DNA from: Cryptomeria japonica
Lineage: Eukaryota; Streptophyta; Pinopsida; Cupressales; Cupressaceae
Reading direction: 5' to 3'
NCBI RefSeq assembly: GCF_030272615.1
Contig: NC_081410.1
Span: forward strand, 507,681,942-507,741,941
Length of the DNA: 60,000 bases
Below the pieces are notes generated by a model that did not search any database, was not told where the DNA came from, and was given only the letters and a program-made list of their open reading frames with translations. The position numbers and the translations under genes are program-made. Shown here piece by piece: positions 35,300 through 46,671 of the stretch; positions within the stretch are counted from its first letter, which is position 1; each line of letters starts with the position of its first letter.

Positions 35300-36278
35300 G
35301 CAATATTTATTTTTTGTATTTCCTGTATTTATACTTGATCTGATATTTAGGGTTAGGCTTAAAAGATCTTCTTGCTCTTTCTTCCAATTTTGAATTCCTT
35401 TCAGGACATCTAGATGCAAAATGACCTATCTTATTACATGCAAAATATCTGAAAGGAGATTTTCCTTCATACTTACTTCTTGACACACCTCTAGGTATCC
35501 TTCTAACAAATAGGGCTTCAAGTTACTCAAGCTCTTGATCTTCTTACCTAATCTCTTCCAATTCCTTTTCATACAAAACTTTCCAATCTTGCTTGTCAAT
35601 TGATGATGTAGATGCCTTAAATGCAGTATCAACCTTTGTATCTTTAGGAGGACCAAATTCTTCAAGCTCAAAAGAAGATATCTTCCCAACAAGAGTATCT
35701 CTATTGACATAATAACTAGGCATGGCTCTTAGCTAATTAATTGTAGTTACCTTCATCTTATATTCCGGTGGCAAAACCCTTAATACTTTTGAAACAATAT
35801 CATCCTCGCTCAGAGATCCACCACAACACTAAATTCCCAATACAATTTCATTAACCCTTTGCATGAATGCAGAAATTATTTTATCTTCTTCCATCTTCAA
35901 GCTTTCATATCTTACCCGATAACATTCATTTTTTGCAATTTTAACAGTAAGATCACCATCATTCAGAGTCTCCAACTTGTCCCACATAGATTTTGCCAAT
36001 GATTTTTCTGATAGTCCCATGATTTTCTAATCTGGTAAGGTGCTTAGGAGGGCTTCTCTAGCTCTGCAATCATTCTCAATGTTCTTATCCAAGTCTGTCG
36101 ATGTAGGAATGCTAGATGCCAGATTATGAGGAGTGTAACCTTTCTGAGTTATTTCCCAAATTTCCTTTCGAATGCATCTTATATTGTCTCCATCTAAATA
36201 TTCCATACTTTATAGTTTGTTCCATCAAGCCTAGGGTTGTCCTTCCAGAAAACATCAGTTGAAATATTAGTTGCCATA
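35300..36278 (-). pseudogene. Element E gag, broken
   Basis: The first ATG after the primer site (36276-36278) opens a frame reading MATNISTDVFWKDNPRLDGT then NYKVW, the N-terminal block of Copia gag (UBN2 type). Stops and shifts follow. The middle part (35426-36020) retains SEDDIVSKVLRVLPPEYK. One CCHC knuckle lies at 35406-35447 (YFACNKIGHFASRC), with the first Cys changed to Tyr. Only one knuckle is present, unlike the four or five in A and B. Confidence 0.85.
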
Positions 36279-36320
36279 GGATCTTCTTCAAGTGGTTAAG
36301 CTTCTGCAAAAAGAGGACCA

Positions 36321-36333
36321 GTCTCTAATACCA
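36321..36333 (-). other. Primer-binding site of element E (initiator tRNA-Met type)
   Basis: Minus strand TGGTATTAGAGAC, two bases after the LTR end CCTAACA. It differs from the tRNA-iMet complement TGGTATCAGAGC by a C-to-T change and an extra A near the end. Confidence 0.85.
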
Positions 36334-36335
36334 AT

Positions 36336-37545
36336 TGTTAGGATAACTGGTGAACAACTGAGAGGGGGGTAGTGTGAATCAGTTGTTAACAAATGATGTG
36401 AATTAAAGCACTTAAAAACTTATACCATAATAACTGATTAAGCATTAAAACATAAATGAAATCCAGAGAATCAATACCATGCAACCATAATACATGACAC
36501 CATGATTTCTATGTGGAAAACCTCAATGAGGAAAAACCACGGTGGGAAACCCTACCCATAGTTGGATGATACTTTTGCAACAAGTATATGATTATAATAA
36601 GGGCCTACACATGTAGAAAGGTACACTTCCTAGAGCACACTTCTCATCACAATGGAGTCTCACTAACTATAAAGATGTCACCCACCTCAAGATGTTTGGA
36701 CTACAATGTAGAGAGAAGAGCTATCGGTAATAGCATCAAACATGCTAGATTATAGTTTCAGTTAAGCTCAATACTGGAGGTCTAAAACCTCTTAAATAAA
36801 CCCAACTTGATCACCTATGACCGACCAAATCCTCTACACAAATAATTATTACATTATTCACTCCTTGCCTATATCCATATATCCACACCTTGATCTATAA
36901 TGAGATCTTACAAAATTTATACCAACCCGAGACCTAACCAATTATGTCTGCCACACAAATGATAATAAAATATATCCATTACATAATCCTAAAATAAAAT
37001 CATAACACATGTTGGCCTAAGGCCAAAGAAACAACACCCAATCAATGAAACATCCCGAAAGAGCATCGGAGGATCCACCAACACGTTTCATACAAACCGG
37101 TCCATTACCTAGATAGCACCGGACCTAAATTAGATCCACACACGCCAAAGAAACGACACCAATTAGTCGAGGCACAAACACAGTCACCATCAACATCTTG
37201 AATCCCTTCTAGAAGCTGCACCAAAACCACTTATGCATTACATCAAAGATATTCAATAAATCTCTGCCAGTTAAACCCTTACCAGACCAATAAAGAAAGC
37301 TTACTAGAACATAAGATAGCATCCAATCATCAAGTCAATACCAACTGACTGAAACATACTTCAGAAGAATATGAACCATCCATACAAACTTATTCCATCA
37401 ACCATATAATACTGGTGACAATCAACTGATTATCTTGCCAATCAAATCCTCCTACGAGAAGCTGGTAAACAACCAAAAATAAAGTGTTGACATTAATGAC
37501 AAAAAATCAATGCAACACATAATTAATTCCATCATATGGCCAACA
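36336..37545 (-). repeat. 5' LTR of element E
   Basis: It is the partner of 30524-31701, with the same ends. Its C-tract is shorter and interrupted (GGGGGGTAGTG on the plus strand near 36364). Confidence 0.92.
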
Positions 37546-37612
37546 ATAGAAATGTGTAGTACAAAAGAGACTGAAAAAAATAGTTCTCTATCCCACCACG
37601 CATGCCAAAAAT

Positions 37613-39122
37613 TGTTATCTCCTAGAAATGCACCCTATGCAAAGTTGAAAAGTAAGCTTTCTGGAGAAACATGGGATCAATCCAAGGCTGTGGATCACTT
37701 ATAACTAGATTGAACCTCTAGATAAGGTCAAATCCTAGCTAGTCCTATTTGGTTATCACCTATACTAATAACTTGAAGAGGTAAAGGGTAAGGAAGAATG
37801 TGAACTTAAAAGATTAAAACTTATGAAATAAAAGTGTGATGCACCTTTTATTTAAGCAAAACCTACAAAACAACTTGTAAGCACAAGGAAATCAATAACA
37901 AGTCAATATACACAACTCAATAAAGATATGTATTTAAATCAATATTTTGCAAGAAGGCTACTATGCATGTGGATTTTGAAGGAAAGAAACTTTCACAACT
38001 CAAAATACCTACAACTTAACTCAACTTACAACTTGAAATTGCATATACTTTTCTATCTAAAGATGTTAAAAAAGGAGACACAATAAATAGGAATGAAGAA
38101 ATTCACAAGTTAAAGGATCAATCACTAGTTACATAAAAATGCCAAAACTATAGAAGGACTTGAAGAGTCACTAAGCATGAATTGCATAATCATAACTGCC
38201 TACAAAATGAGGCACATAAGTGACTATATCCAACTCTAACTAAAATCCACCAAAATAGGACCTAAAAGCTTCATGTGTCAGATATACTCTTCCACCCTAA
38301 AATCTATCCCATCAATCTCCATGAAATGAGTGGAAAATTCATGCAAGACTAATTCCATCACAAAGAGTCACAAAATAAACCTCAAAATGCTCAATACTTG
38401 GTCAAAAGGCCTAAATTTGCTCCAACAAAAAATGAAGCATCCCCTAGATGTTCCCCCTATATTTGTAACCAACTCATTAATAATCATATATGCTCTCAAA
38501 TGTGTCAAGTCACCCTTCATTTGCACTTAATAATAACAAAATGACTTTAATGGTTTATGAACACCTTAAAGTCAATTGCTTAACAATGAATAATATGCAA
38601 AAAAAACAAATTTTAATTAGGAGTCAAAAGCAAGTATATGTGTTGTATACTTGGTCTTCCTTCATAAGTTTAAACTCAGCTCCTAGACTGACTTGGCACT
38701 TGTCATTAATCTTATTCTTATTTCCCCACCTTGACTTGGCCTCTTGGTAATACTTGCCATCATTTTCATCAATGATATCTTTTATTCTTAACGATGCTAT
38801 GCAAGGGAAACACAATACCAACGGGGAATTTGAGAAGTAATTTTTAAAAAGAAAAAGGAACAAAAGTCTATCACCAAACTTTAGTGTAAATATAACCTCA
38901 AGTTGAGGTGTTTTCATTTCATTTGTTCTATTAATTTTTTGTTATCTGTTAGTGGCTGACATAAGGTTTTGAAACCTTAGCCGACACCCAGTGTATGGTC
39001 GCGATGAGGGTCTCTGCTCTTTCTGGGATGGGATGGAGAATTTTCTTGCAGGTTTTGACACTCTCTTCTGGTTGAACAGGTGAGTCTCTTCTTATAATGA
39101 GTACCAACACTACAATAGCTTT

Positions 39123-39204
<82 letters not shown>

Positions 39205-41458
39205 ACTATCCATTTTGATTCTTGTTTAAACTCGAAAATCTCTAAGTTCATTAAAAAAATGCAATCATTTTCTGCTAGGTTTCTATGATGTATCTGAAAA
39301 TATTTGTGAAACTTGTATTCACTACCAGCGATAGAATGGGTTATGTGTTTATCATGAGTTGCGGCCCTTTGTTCTTTGCACAATTTGACAGTATTTTGAG
39401 TGGGTTTTGGAGCTCGAAACATAACTTTACTAGGTATTTGGCTCTTTTCCTCTATGATGAGATTATGTCTACTCTATGTATCTTCACAGAACTCTGATAC
39501 CATTCTTTTGAGACTGCACTATGCCTGTATGTGATTGTTATTTTTGTATGCTTCTAACAAGTGCTTTTGTGTTGACCATACTGGGTATACTGATGCATGT
39601 TTGTTGTATTTTTTTTTTTTAGACTTATCACTGGTGTCCTTTGGTAACTTGCGACTATCATTGTAGACCTGCAGTGATTAAGTGTGAGCATCGCCCTTCA
39701 CCCAACTCATAGTGATTGATGCCAATATCTTCATTTTGTACTTTTGCACTTGATACTATTCTATTACTTAAAGCTATGATCTGAATTATTTTGATAACCC
39801 TACAGGGGCTGTATTTGCATTTACTTAGGATTACACTTTTATTTCTCACTATTGAGAATGATTTTTGATAGTCAAAATGACTGTTCTCTTCATTTAGCAG
39901 ACCCTGTAGCTTATGATTGTATGTCATATTCATAATGCCCTCTTCATTGCAAAAACATTAGATTGCTTTTAATAATTCTTATCACTTGAACTGTGAACTA
40001 TCCTCATTACAATCTTGAGGTTTATAAGGCATAAGGCCTTGAATGCATAGTGACACAAATTATATTTTCTGAGATAGTGATCTGCCTTTTGGAGTTATTT
40101 CTTTGAAGATTGTGGCAATGAAACTATCTTGGAAGACCATCTTTTCATGGCTACACTATGCACATTGTTTAATGAAGGTTACCCTGCTAGCATTAGTGCC
40201 TTAGACCTGTAACTGTCAATTTTCTCATACAGACCCTTCATTTCCTTGTCTTCCATGGTTTGGTCTCATTGATCCCCAGGATATCCATTGATGCCTTCAT
40301 GCTCATCTAAATACTTATATATGCATTAAGTGCTCTTTGTGTTTTCATTGACTATTGATAAAGATTACAAATTTGTCACAAACCTTTCCTTGTAGGCTAT
40401 AAATATGTCCCTTTTGTCCACTAGGTATGATTTCTAGTCGTGGGACAATCATTTGATCATTGTATACTTTGCTTGACATTCATTGTTGACTGATACACTC
40501 GTTTAGCTCATGATTGATGTTATAAAATCACTATAATTGAGATTCTTGTCATTAAATATTGTAGCTATCTCTTTATTATCTTTACACAAATGACTGAATT
40601 GGTTGTAACATTATGATTGTGAATCAATCACAACTCTTTGGCTTTGACTATATTATGTCTTGATATAATCTCTTCCTCTATGATTCCTTCTTTGAATATG
40701 AATATGCTTGCAATCTACGAGGTTACTGCACATTGTCTTTCACATCTTATTATAATGTACTTGATGATTTATCATGCAATTAGTCTCATCTCTTGAATCA
40801 ACATGTTGGGCTTAATGATTGTGCAAGCCACATTTTACCCCACATGCTTAAGTAAACATGATTTCACCTGTTATTACACATGGAACAAACCAGTTTAAAA
40901 AAAATGCACATAGGGGATAGCTTATGCATGTATGGGTAAATGTTTATGTTTAGTATATAACCTTTCATTGCTTAGAACCTTTTTCTAAGTCATATTCACA
41001 CTCTATGCAGGAAACATGAAACCTAAGGACCAAGAGAAGCTAGGAGAAGCAAGGGAACACCATTAGGAGCAGATTAGACCAACAGTACCAATCATTCAGG
41101 CAATGTTTGGTTACCTCCTTTACATGTTCTTCTTTTAAATGTTTACTCATTCATGTATAAATGATCCTTATATGATTTATTTGAGGAAGGTCATTATCAT
41201 GACTTGTTGTGTGAGACATGTGTTTTATCATCCTCAATAAAGATTACATTTCTTCAAAAAGACTTATTCAATCTTTTTATGCTTCATACATTTATATCAA
41301 TGAAATGATTTTATTTTTCAATTCATTTTTTTGTAATCTCTTAAGGTTATTTCATTGGTGTACTTGAATGCAACCTAGAGAGGTTATAAAATGTACCATT
41401 TCCTTGAGAAAATTTGTGGCTTTACCTAATTGAGCCTGTAGGTGAAAATCTAGTAACA
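37613..41458 (-). repeat. Right LTR of element F (5' LTR if F is minus)
   Basis: The 3,846-bp copy matches 24072-27975. It lacks ~90 bp found in the left copy (joined near 38128) and carries a long AT microsatellite absent from the left copy. Confidence 0.85.
39126..39201. repeat. (AT)n microsatellite, about 38 units
   Basis: An uninterrupted AT dinucleotide run lies within the right LTR of F. The matching place in the left LTR (about 25690-25703) has only a few units, so the expansion came after F inserted. It creates Tyr/Ile-repeat ORFs on both strands that are not genes. Confidence 0.97.
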
Positions 41459-42461
41459 AGCCTAAAATGGACGAAATGCATGGGGTTTTTTAATAAATTA
41501 AAAAACCACATACGTGTTAAGGCTCATAAAATCTGAGCCAAAATGTGTACAGGTTCTTTAAACTAAAAACGTGTATGAGGTTTTAAGTTTTAAATAGCAC
41601 GTACAGGGTTTTTGTTCTCAATAAAAATGCGTACGGGTTGTGTTTATCAAAAAAACAAGTATGTGTTATGCTTACATTAATTTAGGTAAGGAACATGGAA
41701 TTAGATTTTTCTCAATAAAAACCCGTATGGGTTATGTTTAGAAAGAAAAATGCATACGCGTTATGCTTACATTAAGTTAGATAAGGAAAATGGATGTTGA
41801 TGGCACTTCATTTAGCATTTCCTCAGCTTTTTATTAGGATATATACATAAAATATAACATTTAAGTATATTTAATCTTTCCTTTAAGTTATATTTTATAT
41901 ATATATTGTCAAGGCATTTGAGAGTGGTTTTAGATCTCTGAGAGTCAGAATGTAGATTTTAGATTTTAGGAGATCTTATAATTTTTCAGACTTAGTCAAA
42001 TTTCAGTAATCAGTAGGCTTCTATCATCATTCTCTTACTACTTCTTTATGTCATGCTCTTTGTTTCCCCTAAGCTATAGACTTATCTATTTTCTTATTTC
42101 TATCCTTCTCCTCCCTCTCTAACTCTCTCTATCTCACTCTCTCCTCGCTTCCCAAGCTCTAGATCTTATAATTTCTCACACCTAGTCAAATTTAGTAATC
42201 ACTAAGCTACTATTATCATTCTTTCTATATTTCAATTTTACTCTCTTTGTCTCCCTCAATATCTAAACCTATCTCTCTTCATATCTCTCTCCCCTCTCTC
42301 TCCCCCCATCTTTCTATATTGTTCCCTCCTCTCTCCCCAATCTCTAAACCTATGCCTCTCACCCTTCTACTTTGTATCTCCTCTCTCTTCTCTACCTACC
42401 TTATGGTCATTATGTCATCTCTATCCCACCTCTCTCTCCCCCTCCCCATCTATCTCTAGTT
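41459..42461. other. Gene-free flank with tandem duplications and a CT-rich tract
   Basis: No coding motif is seen. A ~85-bp block at 41615-41699 (TTCTCAATAAAAATGCGTAC onward) recurs at 41709-41794. A ~65-bp block starting AGATCTTATAATTT at 41971 recurs at 42161. The stretch 42100-42460 is strongly pyrimidine-rich (CTCTCTC runs). It may be the continuation of H beyond F, or host spacer. Confidence 0.6.
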
Positions 42462-43588
42462 TTTTGGCATTTTGATGATGTTGTGATTGTCATTCATGGA
42501 CACACACTTGTTTTGTGATCACTTTCTTTATGTATGAGTTATGCTCAACCGGTAATTGTTCCAACTGGTATTATGTATTATAGTCTTCAGACTATCGGTG
42601 TTTTGCAGAAGGTGTTTACTAGTCACAAATTGACTGAAGACCTCAAGCGGTATGAAGACCTCAAGTGGTTTGAGGATCTCAAGCGGTACAAAGGAACAAA
42701 GAGGTAGTTAACATTCTTTCCAGTCTTCATTTTTTACTACCAGTACTTGGTAAATTGTATGAACCAGTATTATTCTGATGAGTTACCAACCGGTATTTCT
42801 GTGATGAGTTATCATCCACTGACACTTTGGCAGTGATTTTGTGTCGTGTTACCAAATGTGTCTAGATGCACTAAACCTAGGAACTTGTAATTTAATCCTA
42901 TTGGACTGACATGAAATCAAACTCCTTTATAAGGACATCATGTCTAGGGTTTTAGTTGTTGATGAGGTTTTGTATGTGCAATCATATAAGAGAAGATTAG
43001 GTCTGTGTGAAGGAATAGAGTGTGGAGATATTGAAGACTGAAGTAATGCTACATGTGCATTAACAATGAGCTATCAAGGATCTAACCAAGCATACTTTGC
43101 TAGTATCTAGATCACCTACTTGTTGATTACTCATATCTTCGATAAGACTGAAACCCTTAACTAGGTAGGCCTAGCAAAGCCTTTGTAAATCCTCTAACAA
43201 GGTGGTTCACAACTATGAATCTGAAATCCTCTCACAAGGTAGTCTTTAATAGGACTTATCTCCTAACAGAGATCTAGATTCCTAACATAATTTGTTCTGG
43301 TGAAGAACATTGTATGACCTTAATCGGTTTGACCTTAATTGAACTGGTTTCTATTCTACAAATAGTTACTTCTGAGTTTCTGCTCACCGTGGTTTTTCCA
43401 CGTCAAAACATCTTGTGTTATGGTGATTGTGCTCTTGTGGGTGAATGCTTTATTTTCTATTTGGTTTGCATTTATTTTAACCGGTTTATTAGTAAATTTG
43501 TTGTACCGGTTATCTATTAAACTGTTCAAGAGTTTGTATTCAACAGCTTTTGGTATACTAATTCACCTACCCCTCTTAGTATTCATCA
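42462..43588 (+). repeat. 5' LTR of element D (A family)
   Basis: It starts TTTTGGCATTTTGATGATG (family start TGTTGGCATT) and ends CTTAGTATTCATCA. AACCGGTT is at 43479-43486. Its C-tract is short and interrupted (CACCTACCCCTC at about 43564-43575), in contrast to C. Confidence 0.88.
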
Positions 43589-43590
43589 AT

Positions 43591-43603
43591 TGGTATCAGA
43601 GCC
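43591..43603 (+). other. Primer-binding site of element D, exact initiator tRNA-Met match
   Basis: TGGTATCAGAGCC lies two bases after the LTR end. This is the standard plant Copia primer site, unaltered. Confidence 0.93.
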
Positions 43604-43638
43604 AACCTTTCTATAAGTCTAACCACTTGGAAGGAGAT

Positions 43639-44242
43639 ATGGGGGAATACACTGTGAGGGAACTTACTCATCGTCTCACTTAGACTGAGAAAGCCTATGA
43701 TGAACTCAAAGTCAAGTATAAATACTCTCTGGCCAAAAGAAGAGAGCATCCTAAGAAACTAATGGATCTTACTGAAAATAGTTCTTCTGATGAAGCAGAC
43801 ATGGATGCCCTAGATGAAGAAGTTGAAAAACTGAATGAATCTAATGCCAACCTAAGAAGGGAACTGGAAGGACTAACTATCAGAATGTGTCAAGAGCTTG
43901 AGAACCGAAGGAAAGATGAAGATATGGTAAAAGGCAAAGATCATGAGATCTCCAAGCCGAAGCAAGAAATCAGTGCCCTTACCGCTAATCTCCAAGAGAG
44001 TAAAGTGGAAAAAGAAGAAATGCAAGGTGAACTAAACATGACTATTTCTGAGAATGCAACCTTGAAGGAATCCAATGCTGCTATTTCCAAGTAAATCACT
44101 GAGTCAAATGAAATACTTGCCAAATTCAATAAGAGTATTGTTAAGCTAGAGCAAAAGCTTGAATCAGCAAAACTGGTAAAGAATACCACTGGACTTGGTT
44201 TCTCTAGTTATGAGGAAGGTGAGACCTATGGAACAAAAGATG
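43639..44242 (+). pseudogene. Element D gag, coiled-coil part only
   Basis: The ATG at 43639 opens MGEYTVRELTHRLT, then a TAG (CAG by comparison), then a long heptad-rich segment (SSSDEADMDALDEEVEKLNE...) nearly the same as gag of A. A TAA interrupts at 44092-44094. The frame ends at GETYGTKD where C begins. The zinc-knuckle half is absent. The retained ATG shows where the gag start of A should be. Confidence 0.85.
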
Positions 44243-45402
44243 TGATAAATACTAAGAGGGGGGGGGGGGGGGGGGGGCGAATTAGTATGCCAAGAATATT
44301 TGCACTTAAACACTTTGCAAGACTAACAATAAACCGGTAAAATAGTTTAGCAGAAAAACCGGTTACAACACATGCAAACCAAATAGCAAATAGTGCATTC
44401 ACTCACAGAAGCACAAACACCATAACACAAGACATTTTGACGTGGAAACCGAAATGGGAAAAACCATGGTGAGATGGAATTCACAAGTAACTATCTACAA
44501 AATAGAAACCAGACCGGTTAAGGTCTTACAATGTTCTTTACCAGAACAGATCTTGTTAAGAATCTCAATCTCTGTTAGGAGATAAGTCTGATTAAAGACT
44601 ACCTTGCTAGAGGATTTTTAGATCCACAAGTGTGAACCACCTTGTTAGAGGATTTACAAAGGCTACTCTGAGCCTACCCAGTTAAGGGCTTCAGACTTGT
44701 CAAAGAGGTGAGTAATCAACAAGTATATGATCTATCAGATAGCATAGATTGCTTGGTTAGATCCTTGATAGCTCGATCTTAATGCATTACAACATTACTT
44801 CAGTCTTCTACACATTCATACTCTCTCTAACTCCTCAGCCACCTTAAACCCTAGAAACAATATCAACTTCACCAATAGCAACAACCTAAAACCCTAGACA
44901 TGATGTCCTTTTAAAGGAATCTGATTTCATGTCGGTCCAATAGTATTACAATACAATTTCCTAGGTTCAATGCATCTAGACATATCTAGTAACATGACAC
45001 AAAAAGCACCATTAACATGTCGGCACCGTCAAACAATCGGTGGATGGTAACTCATCATAAAATCTCAGTTGGTAACTCATCACAGAGTATTACCAGTTCA
45101 TACAATATGCTGGTTCAAGCAAAATGTCGGTTGCCGGTTTGACAAAAATGAAGACTGGTAAAAGTGTGTTATGCCGCTTTGATCCTTCGTACCGCTTGGG
45201 ATCCACGAACTGCTTGGGGTCGACATGCCACTTCAGACCGAGAAACATATTCTGCAAAACACCAATAGTCTAAAGACTATAATACAACATACCGGTTGGA
45301 ACATATTCTGGTTAAGCTTAAGCTTATACATATAAAGATGATCTCAATGCAAGTGTGTGTCCATCAATGACAATCACAACATAAACATCAAGAATGCCAA
45401 CA
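44243..45402 (-). repeat. 3' LTR of element C (A family)
   Basis: On the minus strand it runs from TGTTGGCATTCTTGATG to CTTAGTATTTATCA. AACCGGTT is at 44357-44364. Just inside its end is an uninterrupted 20-base G run on the plus strand (44258-44277), much longer than the 6-7 bases in A. Confidence 0.88.
44258..44277 (+). repeat. Poly-G run, 20 bases (poly-C in element sense)
   Basis: Twenty G in a row at the position of the conserved C-tract near the LTR end. Its length differs among copies of this LTR family and may be affected by sequencing or assembly error. Confidence 0.9.
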
Positions 45403-45689
45403 ATCTCCCCCTTTGGCATTGATGACAACACTTAGGAAAATAAAATTTTGACATCTAAGTGTTTTACAACAAAATCATGCCATTAGCAAAATTGCTCCCC
45501 CTAAGCATATACACTATCCCTTTAACAATACAATGTATAACAATTTTGCATATAGAGATATTCAGAGCATATATAAAATTTTTAATTACCAGATACTTCT
45601 CCCAAATAGAATTCTTCTCCACCTTTGCCAACAATGACAAAGTACAACTAAACAACCCTATTTTCATTTGATATTAAAATAATAAAAGT

Positions 45690-46671
45690 TTATGACAATA
45701 AGGAATAATACTTGTCAAAAACAGATTTGAAGTCTTGCAAGAATTGTTTCATTGATAAAGACCAGGACTCAAGTAGGGAGGTGGCTACTTCTTTTTCTAT
45801 CTGCATCTGGGAGACCTGTTCTTCCATGGCATCAATTGAGCTCATCTCCTGTGTAACTGTTAAGACATCCAGATTCAGATAGCACTTCTAAAGAATTTGC
45901 AGACGTGGGAGTAGAACCAGTTGAAGCTCCTGCAAATCTCTAGACCAGGTGCTGATCTCTTGCTCCATTTTTGTTGACTGGATGTGAAACCGGTGAATGG
46001 TTTGCCCATAAGTTGTGAAGGAATCATAAGGTGGCTTGAATGTGCTCATGTAGGACTGTAAGTCTATTTGAAGCTTTTGCTTCTGAGCTAGCACATCATC
46101 ATAGAACAGATGGGGTTGGTAGATCTTGCTGAGTAGCAGATTCCCCTCATCTAGAGTGTCCCTTATATCCTTTTGTTCTTAGTGTAGTTCAGACCAGAGC
46201 TCATTAAACTTCTTCACCAGAGCTATATTAAGAGCTTTTTGATGCTCCTTCTTGACATTTGCCTATGTTGCCTCTTCTAGGCTCTGCACCTGATCATCTA
46301 CTACTATGCATAGGAGCTTAAGTTTAGCCAGTGATGATTTAGTGCTCAGAAGATTAGTACTGGGTATCAAACCTAATAGAGTGTCCACAGCCACTTGAAT
46401 TTCATCCAGCTCCTTCTTCCTCTGTATGCTTTCAAGCCATTCTTGGGCAACTTTGATGCTCTGCATTAGCTTCGTTTCACTTGCAGACTGGAGGTCGATA
46501 GGACTGGTGAGGTCAGCCGGTTTGGCTTGACTACTGGTTGCCTTCAGAGTCTCCATCTGGGTGCTCTTTGCCGCTTCTCTTCCTTGTCCTTTTCATCTTT
46601 CTTCTTCTCCACTTCTATTCTCTTCTCCTCTGCTTTGTCTTCTTCTGCCTTCTTCTTTTTCTCAACTTCTA
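45690..46671 (-). pseudogene. Element C second ORF, C-terminal part
   Basis: The minus-strand frame 46263-46556 reads METLKATSSQAKPADLTSPI then LLGLIPSTNLLSTKSSLAKL, closely matching A's METPKAIGTQAKPADITS and LLPSTNLPSTDSSLAQL. Further coiled-coil-like sequence continues to a stop at 45690-45692, with stops and shifts between. It confirms that the C-terminal domain of the second ORF belongs to the family and not only to copy A. Confidence 0.8.

Larger units (their letters stand above)
30524..37545 (-). mobile_element. Element E: complete but decayed Copia retrotransposon
   Basis: LTRs 30524-31701 and 36336-37545 (TGTTGGCC...CCTAACA on the minus strand) are flanked by ATAGT (30519-30523) and ATAGA (37546-37550), 4 of 5 matching. 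From right to left it holds a primer site, gag, protease, integrase, RT and RNase H, then a purine-box array: the Copia order (integrase before RT). Stops and shifts run through it. It is the only element here with all polymerase functions recognisable and it sits inside F. The C-tract before the LTR end and the multiple purine boxes suggest, by inference, the Sirevirus lineage. Confidence 0.92.
24072..41458 (-). mobile_element. Element F: LTR element with ~3.85-3.9 kb LTRs, interrupted by E
   Basis: Direct repeats 24072-27975 and 37613-41458 run TGTTATC...TAACA and are flanked by AGCTT (24067-24071) and AGCCT (41459-41463), a 4 of 5 match. Removing E leaves only ~2.6 kb of interior, with one broken gag-like ORF on the minus strand and no pol. 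I prefer minus orientation. Reading leftward from 37613, TTTTTGGCATGCGTGGTGGG resembles the TTTGGCACGCC-GGTGGGAC sequence that follows many plant Gypsy LTRs, and the ORF begins soon after. On the plus strand a TGGCGATTTCTGTCGG at 27979 is a weaker alternative primer site. Confidence 0.7.
42462..44242 (+). mobile_element. Element D: 5' end of an A-family element (LTR + gag), truncated
   Basis: A plus-strand LTR, an intact primer site and the coiled-coil part of gag match element A. The copy stops inside gag at 44242, exactly where the LTR end of C (minus) begins. Everything 3' of that, including the zinc knuckles and second ORF, is missing. Confidence 0.85.
44243..46671 (-). mobile_element. 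Element C: 3' end of an A-family element, inverted relative to D
   Basis: A minus-strand LTR (44243-45402), a purine-box array and the last third of the second ORF match A. It breaks at about 46671, in the Lys/Glu-rich tract, where the partial 5' LTR of B starts. Gag and the 5' LTR of C are not in the window. Confidence 0.82.

Noticed and set aside
38949-39422. ORFs with Tyr-Ile repeats on both strands
   Set aside because: Produced by the (AT)n microsatellite inside the right LTR of F; the left LTR lacks it.
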